DNA from: Shinella zoogloeoides
Lineage (GTDB): Bacteria; Pseudomonadota; Alphaproteobacteria; Rhizobiales; Rhizobiaceae
Assembly (NCBI RefSeq): GCF_033705735.1
Contig: NZ_CP131130.1
Location: 437,001 to 501,000 of the forward strand
Reading direction: 5' to 3'
Length of the DNA stretch: 64,000 bases
Shown here: positions 57,850-64,000 of the stretch, in pieces
Position numbering within the stretch: position 1 is the stretch's first letter
How the letters are laid out: each line of letters starts with the position of its first letter
Notes under the pieces: model-generated
Seen by the model: the letters and a program-made list of their open reading frames with translations, nothing else
Database searches by the model: none
Told to the model about the DNA's origin: nothing
Position numbers and translations under genes: made by a program

Positions 57850-60531
57850 TTACTTCGCCTTGTCGGCCTTCTTTTCGCCGGCCGGGAAGCGCAGCACGAT
57901 GCGCGTGCCTCTCTTCTTCACGGCGGGGCTTTCCGCCTGGATCTTGCCGCCCATCGCCTCGGTGAAGCCGCGGGCGATGGAAAGGCCGAGGCCGGTGCCG
58001 GGCGCCCGGCCGTCCGGTTTGCCGCGGCGGTAGAATTTCTCGAAGATGCGGTCGAGTTCCGCTGGGGGAATGCCCTTGCCGAGATCGGTGACGGAGATCA
58101 GCACATCCCCGCCGTCGCGCCGCGCATAGACGTTGACCGGCTCCTCGCCGCCATATTTCACCGCATTGTCGAGCAGGTTGAAGAGCACCTGCCCGAGCAG
58201 CACGCCATCGCCTTCGATGGGCGGCAGGTCCGGCGCGATGCCCGTTTCGATCACCTTGCCGGGGAAATACTTGCGGGCCCGCTCGACGGCGGTCTGGACG
58301 ACGTCAGCGACGTCGAGCCGGTCGCTCTTCGGCTTCAGCATGCCGGACTCGATGCGCGTCATGTCGAGAAGGTTCGAGACGAAGCCGCTCAGGCGGCCGC
58401 CTTCCTCCTCGATCAGGCGGAGGTCGCCGTCGCGCTCCTCGCGGGGCATCGTCTCGCACTGCTGGCGCAGGTTCGTGGCGGCATCGACGATCGTCGCGAG
58501 CGGAGTGCGCAGGTCGTGCGAGATGGAGGCGAGCAGCGTCTCCCGGTAGCGCTCGCCCTCCAGCCTGGCGGCCTGCTCCACGCTCTCCTCCGAGAGGCGG
58601 GCGCGGTCGAGGGCGATGGCGGTCTGGTCGAGGATGGCCGAAAGCGCCCGCTCGGCATTGAGGTCGAGCCGTTCCTCGGTCTGCTCGATGCCGCAGACGC
58701 CGACCAGCCCGTGCGGGCCCATCAGCGGGCGGAATTCGAAGCGGCTGTCCGGCAGCGTGCCGGTGCCGGCCCCGGCGGTCTCCTGCTTGTCGCGCGTCCA
58801 GCGCGCGGCGGTGAAGTCGGTGGTGTCGAGGTCGGTGTCGGGCGGCCAGACGGCGGCCACCCTGAGGTCCCCCTTGTCGGGCAGCAGGAGCACGATGTTA
58901 CGCCGAAGGCTCGCCTGGAGCTGCGAGACCGCGACCCAGATCGCGTCGTCCGCCGTCGCGGTGGTCGAGAGCTTGCGCGAGAAGTCGTAGAGCGACTGCA
59001 ACGCCGTGGCGCGCACCCGCGCCACCTCCGCCTGCTCCTTGATGCGCGAGGCGAAACCGCCGGCGATGATCGCGACGCAGAGGAAGACGACCAGCGCGAA
59101 GACCTCGTGCGGCGCAGTGATCGTGAAGGTGTGCAGCGGATCGATGAAGAGGAAGTTGTAGGCGAGCGCCGAGAGGATCGCCGCGATGAAGGCGGAGACA
59201 TAGCCGCCCAGCACCGCCGAGCCGAGAACGGCGAGCAGGAAGAGCAGCGAGATGTTCGGCAATTCGGCGAAGACATAGACCAGCTTGCCCGCGACGGCGA
59301 TGGCCGCGGTGAGGCCGATGGCGATGAGGGCCGGCTGGCGATAGGCGGCAAGCCCCGGCAGCGCCATGCGCCGTGGCGCGGGTGGCTTCTCGTCCTTTTC
59401 GGGCGTCACGAAATGAATGCCGATGCCAGCGGCCTTGCGCGACAGCGTGTCGGGAAGGGAGCGCGAGAGGAAGCGGGTCCAGCCGCGGTTGCGCTTGGCG
59501 CCGATCACGATCTGCGTCGCGTGCTCGCGGCGGGCGAGCTTGAGGATTTCCTCGACGAAATCGTTGCCGACCACCCGGCGCGTCTCAGCGCCGAGCTGCT
59601 CGGCGAGGCGGAACAGCGCTTCCATGCGCTGCAGCCGTTCCGTCGTTTCCTCCTCGCGGTCGGCCCGCTCGATGGAAACGACCAGCCACGGCGCGTTGAG
59701 CCCGGAGGCAAGGCGGCTCGCGACGCGCACCACCTTCTCGGAAAGCTCGTCCGGGCCGACGCAGACGAGCAGCCGCTCGCCGGTGGCCCATGGCCCCTCG
59801 ATGGCGTGCTGCTTGAGATAGTCGACCATCTGGTTGTCCACCCGGTCGGCCGTGCGGCGAAGCGCAAGCTCGCGCAGCGCCGTGAGGTTGCCGAGGCGGA
59901 AGAAGCGGTCGACGGCGCGGCTCGCATTTTCCGGCAGGTAGACCTTGCCTTCCTTGAGGCGCTCGATCAGCTCGGTCGGCGGCAGGTCGACCAGAACGAT
60001 CTCGTCGGCCTTTTTCAGCACGGTATCGGGAACGCGCTCGCGCACCGTGACGCCGGTGATCTGCGCGACGAGGTCGGCGAGGCTTTCGAGATGCTGGATG
60101 TTGAGCGACGTCCAGACATCGATGCCGGCCGCGATCAGCTCCTCGATGTCCTGATAACGCTTGGGATGCCGGCTGCCCTCGGGGTTGGAATGGGCGAGCT
60201 CGTCGACGAGGACGATGCGCGGATGGCGCGTGAGCGCGCCGTCGACGTCGAATGCCTGACCGTCCTGCGCGCCCGCAAGGCGCGGCAGCACCTCCAGCCC
60301 GTCGAGAAGGGCCGCCGTCTCGCTGCGGCCGTGGGTCTCCGCCAGGCCCACGACGACGTCCACGCCTTCCGCCTTCAGGCGTCCCGCCCGCGTCAGCATG
60401 GCGTAGGTCTTGCCGACGCCCGGTGCGGCGCCGAGGAAAACGGTCAGTTTGCCCCGGCGATCACTGTCCGCCGTGGCAGGCGATGCGTCGGGATCCGGTC
60501 TGCGACTGTCGTCGCGGTCGATGTCCGTCAT
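57850..60531 (-). CDS. kdpD: Sensor histidine kinase KdpD
   Basis: A complete 893-residue KdpD. The N-terminal KdpD domain carries Walker A GAAPGVGKTYAML and VLVDELAHSNP, followed by a universal-stress domain (IVIGAKRNRGWTRFLSRSL), four clustered membrane helices, a GAF-like domain, the phosphoacceptor His in SISHDLRTPLATI and an ATPase domain with GTGLGLSIARGF. The family activates KdpE to induce the K-importing KdpFABC ATPase. Neither kdpFABC nor kdpE lies within 3.5 kb upstream or the cyo genes downstream, so it is orphan here. ATG 60531 gives a length equal to the E. coli protein. Confidence 0.95.
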   Translation of the reverse strand: MTDIDRDDSRRPDPDASPATADSDRRGKLTVFLGAAPGVGKTYAMLTRAGRLKAEGVDVVVGLAETHGRSETAALLDGLEVLPRLAGAQDGQAFDVDGALTRHPRIVLVDELAHSNPEGSRHPKRYQDIEELIAAGIDVWTSLNIQHLESLADLVAQITGVTVRERVPDTVLKKADEIVLVDLPPTELIERLKEGKVYLPENASRAVDRFFRLGNLTALRELALRRTADRVDNQMVDYLKQHAIEGPWATGERLLVCVGPDELSEKVVRVASRLASGLNAPWLVVSIERADREEETTERLQRMEALFRLAEQLGAETRRVVGNDFVEEILKLARREHATQIVIGAKRNRGWTRFLSRSLPDTLSRKAAGIGIHFVTPEKDEKPPAPRRMALPGLAAYRQPALIAIGLTAAIAVAGKLVYVFAELPNISLLFLLAVLGSAVLGGYVSAFIAAILSALAYNFLFIDPLHTFTITAPHEVFALVVFLCVAIIAGGFASRIKEQAEVARVRATALQSLYDFSRKLSTTATADDAIWVAVSQLQASLRRNIVLLLPDKGDLRVAAVWPPDTDLDTTDFTAARWTRDKQETAGAGTGTLPDSRFEFRPLMGPHGLVGVCGIEQTEERLDLNAERALSAILDQTAIALDRARLSEESVEQAARLEGERYRETLLASISHDLRTPLATIVDAATNLRQQCETMPREERDGDLRLIEEEGGRLSGFVSNLLDMTRIESGMLKPKSDRLDVADVVQTAVERARKYFPGKVIETGIAPDLPPIEGDGVLLGQVLFNLLDNAVKYGGEEPVNVYARRDGGDVLISVTDLGKGIPPAELDRIFEKFYRRGKPDGRAPGTGLGLSIARGFTEAMGGKIQAESPAVKKRGTRIVLRFPAGEKKADKAK

Positions 60532-60760
60532 TCTCACTCTCGTGTTCGGCGCGGGAAAGGCGCCGGGTTGAGCTGTAGCACGTTCACCCGCGGCTCGCCG
60601 ATGAATCCGAAAGGCGCCTTCTACACGCTTTTCGATGGGGCTTGCCATATCCGTTTCGCCGGATTGTGCGGCCGGCGCATCGCCCGATGCGAACTGCGCT
60701 GTTGACGCGCGCCGCGCGGGGCCCTCTTCTGGCCGCATATCGAATTGCGTGGGGGAATGC

Positions 60761-61534
60761 ATGACCGACCAGAAACGAGTAGCGCTCATCGCCGGGGGAG
60801 CCGGCGGCATGGGAGCGGCCATCGCCGCGCGGCTTTCCGCCGACGGCTTCGCGGTCGCCATCGCCGATCTCGAATCGGAGCGACTGACGGCGGTGGTGGA
60901 AACGCTGAGGGCCGGCGGCGGCGAGGCGCTGGCCGTGCCGCTCGACATCCGCAAGGTCGCCGGATGCGCCGCCGCGGTCGAGGCCGTCATGGCCTGGCGC
61001 GGCCGGCTCGACGTGCTGGTCAATTCCGCCGGCGTCTGGCGCGAGGGCGAGGCCGTGACGATGACGGAGGCGGACTGGGACCTCGTTCTCGACGTCAACC
61101 TCAAGGGCGCGTTCTTCCTCATCCAGGCGGCGATCCCGCATCTGGAGACCGGCGCCTCCATCGTCAACATCGCCTCCGATGCCGGGCTGGTCGGCAACAA
61201 CGGCGCGTCGATCTACTGCGCCTCCAAGGGCGGCTTGGTGCTGCTCACCAAGGCGCTCGCGCTGGAGCTCGCCCCGCGCCGGATCCGCGTCAACGCCGTC
61301 TGCCCCGGCGATGTGGCGACGCCCATGATCGAGTTCCAGGCCGAGCGCTATGGCGGGGGCGATCCGGATGGCTACAAGGCGAAGCTCCTGTCGAACTATC
61401 CGCAGCAGGCCGCGGCCCGCTTCATCCGGCCGGAGGAGATCGCCCGCATGGTCGCCTTCCTCTGCGAGAAGGATGCCGCCCCCGTCACCGGCGCGGCGCT
61501 CTCGATCGATTTCGGCGTGACCGCCGGCTACTGA
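60761..61534 (+). CDS. Short-chain dehydrogenase/reductase
   Basis: A 257-residue classical SDR. Rossmann motif IAGGAGGMGAAIAARL at the N-terminus, NSAGVW, catalytic Ser in NIASDAG and Tyr-Lys in YCASKGG. Usual specificity Asp/Arg after strand beta-2 (IADLESER) suggests NAD over NADP. ATG 60761 follows GGGGGA by 5 bases. It is followed 10 bases later by a second SDR, so the two probably act on related hydroxy compounds. The substrate cannot be assigned. It lies divergent from kdpD across a 230-base gap in which I saw no other gene. Confidence 0.92.
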   Translation: MTDQKRVALIAGGAGGMGAAIAARLSADGFAVAIADLESERLTAVVETLRAGGGEALAVPLDIRKVAGCAAAVEAVMAWRGRLDVLVNSAGVWREGEAVTMTEADWDLVLDVNLKGAFFLIQAAIPHLETGASIVNIASDAGLVGNNGASIYCASKGGLVLLTKALALELAPRRIRVNAVCPGDVATPMIEFQAERYGGGDPDGYKAKLLSNYPQQAAARFIRPEEIARMVAFLCEKDAAPVTGAALSIDFGVTAGY

Positions 61535-61544
61535 GGAGAAGGAC

Positions 61545-62294
61545 ATGCAGCGCCAGACGGCAATCATCACCGGCGCGGGCGCCGAGGACGGCATCGGCCT
61601 TGCCTGCGCCCGCAGCCTTGCGGAGGAGGGCTTCCACGTCCATCTCGTCGCGATCGGCGAGCGGGTCCTCGTCCGCGCGGAGGAACTGCGCCGGGCGGGC
61701 TTTCCGGCGACGGGCCACCTCTGCGACCTGACCTTGCGGGCGGCGGTGGAAAGGCTCCGGCAGGAAACCGGCCCCGCTTCGGTGCTCGTCAACAATGCCG
61801 GCATGGGCAACCTCGCCCAGCCCGCCCTGCAGCGCGAATTCGTGCAGCTTGAGGAAGAGGACTGGGACCGCGGCATCACCGCCAGCCTCAAGACGGCCTT
61901 CCTTGCGACCCGCATCTACCTGCCGGACATGCTGGCGGACGGCTACGGCCGCGTGGTCAACGTCGCCTCCGTGACCGGCCCCTATGTCGCCAATCGCGGC
62001 GAGACGGCCTATTCCGCCGCCAAGGCCGGCATGGTCGGCATGACCCATGCGCTGGCGCTGGAGGCGGGGCCGCAGGGCGTCACCATCAATGCCGTCGCGC
62101 CGGGCTGGATCGAGACCGGCGCCTCCACGGAAGAGGAGCGCCGTGCCGCAAGGGCAACGCCGCTTGGCCGGGCGGGACGGCCCGAAGAGGTTGCGGCCGC
62201 CGTCGCCTTCCTCGCCTCGCCGAAGGCGAGCTACATCAACGGCGCGGTCCTCGTCGTCGACGGCGGCAATATCCTGCAGGAGGCCAAGAGCTAG
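61545..62294 (+). CDS. Short-chain dehydrogenase/reductase
   Basis: A 249-residue classical SDR, second in the pair. NNAGMGN, catalytic Ser in VNVASVTG and Tyr-Lys in YSAAKAG are present. The nucleotide-binding Gly motif GAGAEDGIGLACA has an insertion relative to the standard TGxxxGIG. ATG 61545 comes 10 bases after the first SDR stop. Its stop overlaps that of the convergent MocR-type gene. Function not assignable beyond alcohol/ketone oxidoreduction. Confidence 0.92.
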   Translation: MQRQTAIITGAGAEDGIGLACARSLAEEGFHVHLVAIGERVLVRAEELRRAGFPATGHLCDLTLRAAVERLRQETGPASVLVNNAGMGNLAQPALQREFVQLEEEDWDRGITASLKTAFLATRIYLPDMLADGYGRVVNVASVTGPYVANRGETAYSAAKAGMVGMTHALALEAGPQGVTINAVAPGWIETGASTEEERRAARATPLGRAGRPEEVAAAVAFLASPKASYINGAVLVVDGGNILQEAKS

Positions 62295-63688
62295 GCTGCG
62301 TGTCTCATCGCCCGGGCGAGGACCTCGTAGACCCGCGGGTCCTGCATATGGGCGACGTTGAAGCGCATGAAGCCGGCCGCGCTCTGCGAGATGCTGAAGA
62401 CGTTGCCGGGGGCGAGGACCACGCCTTCGGCGACGGCGGCCTGCGCGACGAGCGCTGAATCCAGCCCTTCCGGCAGGCGGCACCAGAGGTTGAAGCCGCC
62501 GCGTGGCAGGAGCCAGGGCTCGATGCCGAGCCGCTGCAGCCGCTCCACCGTCTCGCGCCGCACCCGCACCAGCCGGCGGCGCAGTTCCTCCATGTGCTTG
62601 CGGTAGCCGCCGCCCGACAGCATGTGGGCGATGATCTCCGCGGAAATCGGGTTGGGCCCGCCGAAATTGGTGGCGATCTGGAGGTCGACCAGCCCCTCGA
62701 TCCAGTCCGGCCGCGCCGCGATATAGCCGCAGCGCGCCGAGGCGGAGAGCGTCTTGGAATAGCTGCCGATGCGGATGACGCGGGAAAGCCCGTCGAGCGC
62801 GGCAAGCCGGGTCGAGGGCTCCGGCTCGAAATCGGCGACGATCTCGTCCTCCACGATGGCCATGTCGATCGCCCCGGCGGCGTTGAGAAGCCGGTGGGCG
62901 ACCTGCGGCGAGAGCGTGGCGCCCGTCGGATTGTGGATGGCGGAATTGGTGATGTAGAGCCGCGGCCGCGCGGCGGCAAGCAGCGCCTCGAAGGCGGCGA
63001 CATCGGGGCCCGAGGTCGAATAGGGCACGCCGACGACACTCACCTGATGGGCCTTCAGCAAAGCCTGGAAATTGAAATAGCAGGGATCGTCGACCAGCAC
63101 GGTGTCGCCCTGCCGCAACAGGAAGCGGCAGATCAGGTCGAGCGCCTGCGTGCCCGTATTGGTCAGCATCAGGTGGTCCGGCCCCGCCGCGATGCCGTCT
63201 TCGGTGAGGCGGCCGAGCAGCAGCCGGCGCAGCGCCGGCGAGCCGCGCGTGCTGCCGTAATAGGCGAGGAAGTCGCTGTCGCTGCGCGCAAGGCTGCGGA
63301 TGGCGCGGCGCAGCGCCGCGTCCGGCATCCAGTCGGAAGGCAGCCAGCCGCAGCCCGGCTTGAGCACGGCCTCGCCCGCATCGAGCGCCTGCCGGGAGAC
63401 CCAGAAGGGATCCACCGCCCGCGCCTTCGGGGTTTCCGCCGAAAGTTTCAGCGGCGGCTGGGCGCTGCTCGCGACATAGAAGCCCGAACCCCGCTGCGCC
63501 CGGATCAGCCCTTCCGCCGCGAGGCGGTCATAGGCCTCGACGACCGTCGAGGGCGAGACGCCCATCGTCGCGGCGAAGCGCCGGATCGAGGGAAGCCGGT
63601 CGCCCGGGGCGAGGGCGCGGCCGGCAATGCGGCCGCGGATCGCCGCCATGACGTCGAGGGTCCGGCTGCCGGCGGAGATTTCGGTCAT
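62291..63688 (-). CDS. MocR/PdxR-type GntR-aminotransferase regulator
   Basis: About 465 residues: a GntR winged helix-turn-helix (residues 5-75, PGDRLPSIRRFAATMGVSPS) joined to a fold-type I aminotransferase-like domain. The PLP Lys lies in IGSYSKTLSASARCGYI; other aminotransferase marks such as NPTGATLS are kept. MocR proteins usually sense PLP-bound amines or amino acids and control divergent genes. The divergent neighbour is an EamA transporter. ATG 63688 is chosen with GGAGAG 11 bases upstream; ATG 63703 is possible. The short gap holds repeated TTGTA and ATACCA motifs that may be its sites. Confidence 0.9.
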   Translation of the reverse strand: MTEISAGSRTLDVMAAIRGRIAGRALAPGDRLPSIRRFAATMGVSPSTVVEAYDRLAAEGLIRAQRGSGFYVASSAQPPLKLSAETPKARAVDPFWVSRQALDAGEAVLKPGCGWLPSDWMPDAALRRAIRSLARSDSDFLAYYGSTRGSPALRRLLLGRLTEDGIAAGPDHLMLTNTGTQALDLICRFLLRQGDTVLVDDPCYFNFQALLKAHQVSVVGVPYSTSGPDVAAFEALLAAARPRLYITNSAIHNPTGATLSPQVAHRLLNAAGAIDMAIVEDEIVADFEPEPSTRLAALDGLSRVIRIGSYSKTLSASARCGYIAARPDWIEGLVDLQIATNFGGPNPISAEIIAHMLSGGGYRKHMEELRRRLVRVRRETVERLQRLGIEPWLLPRGGFNLWCRLPEGLDSALVAQAAVAEGVVLAPGNVFSISQSAAGFMRFNVAHMQDPRVYEVLARAMRHAA

Positions 63689-63789
63689 TGTATGACTCTC
63701 CATACCAATACAGTTTGCCATAATTGTACGGTTTTGTTCCTGCCGCCGCCAGTCCCCCCGATGTATCGAGAGGGCGAATGCGAGGTATC

Positions 63790-64000
63790 ATGAAAACAGC
63801 GACGGACGGTTGGGGCAGCGGGCTGCTCGGGGTCATCATCTTCAGCGGATCGCTGCCGGCGACGCGCATCGCGGTATCCGGCTTTTCGCCGATCTTCCTG
63901 ACATCGGCGCGGGCGGTCATCGCCGCGCTGCTCGGCGGCGCGCTGCTCTTCGTGCTGCGCCAGCCGAAGCCGTCGCGGGACGATCTCTTTTCGCTCGTCA
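63790..64000 (+). CDS. EamA/DMT-family transporter (3' partial)
   Basis: The first 70 codons of a ten-helix drug/metabolite transporter: LLGVIIFSGSLPATRIAVSG then FLTSARAVIAALLGGALLFV. The window ends inside the gene. ATG 63790 is used; ATG 63778 is in frame with a GAGAGG box and equally good. It is divergent from the MocR-type regulator, a typical regulator/exporter pair for an amino acid or cofactor-related metabolite. Confidence 0.85.
   Translation, partial: MKTATDGWGSGLLGVIIFSGSLPATRIAVSGFSPIFLTSARAVIAALLGGALLFVLRQPKPSRDDLFSLV

Overview
The window comes from a high-GC alphaproteobacterium, most likely a Rhizobiaceae member (Rhizobium, Sinorhizobium or Shinella type). The evidence is the codon use, the tight ATGA-overlapping operons, the abundance of ABC importers for sugars and amines with solo SorC/LacI/GntR/LysR regulators, and the dispersed short palindromes typical of rhizobial intergenic DNA. 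I saw no rRNA, tRNA, CRISPR array, insertion sequence or phage genes. Coding density is very high and no gene-free stretch exceeds 300 bases.

Layout. 1-5139: sugar ABC importer (ATPase cut by the window edge, frameshifted permease), a fused DhaK-DhaL kinase and a convergent SorC regulator. 5219-8221: DAO-type flavoprotein, Fsr-type exporter, cold-shock protein. 8324-16860: minus-strand amine module (TMADH-like demethylase, PotABCD-like importer, RidA, DUF1028, then an ArgE/DapE deacylase). 17149-20998: aldehyde dehydrogenase, LysR regulator and flavin monooxygenase. Two similar TTAG-N7-CTAA dyads suggest one regulon covering this and the amine module. 21245-26820: LacI regulator and an operon with a membrane diiron hydroxylase, Rieske ferredoxin, sugar-type binding protein, ferredoxin reductase and TIM-barrel isomerase. 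26846-33957: GntR regulator and a 5-oxoprolinase-like cluster with an NRAMP-fold transporter, PxpA, DUF1445, a PxpB-PxpC fusion and a biotin carboxylase/BCCP protein. 34046-38051: agmatine to putrescine genes (aguA, binding protein, LuxR solo, aguB). 38091-39323: glutaredoxin-MauE membrane protein facing a MerR regulator across a textbook long-spacer promoter. 39490-49401: diguanylate cyclase, a gene for a ~2,260-residue octapeptide-repeat protein, anti-sigma and ECF sigma factors and a small secreted protein. 49511-52343: PuuB-like oxidase and MHS-family transporter. 52607-57585: cyoABCD and a SURF1 gene. 57592-60531: candidate structured RNA and a locally orphan KdpD. 60761-64000: two SDRs, a MocR-type regulator and a cut-off EamA transporter.

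Taken together this is catabolic accessory DNA: nearly every operon pairs an importer or exporter with one to four enzymes and its own regulator, with a nitrogen-compound theme (methylated amines, polyamines, agmatine, lactams). The most original pieces are the three-component diiron hydroxylase operon, the biotin-linked oxoprolinase-like cluster and the giant repeat protein.

An important caveat: at least thirteen single-gene frameshifts break otherwise well-conserved proteins, including cyoB, mostly at short C or G runs. I read these as probable indel errors in the sequence rather than true pseudogenes and give each gene its full reconstructed extent.
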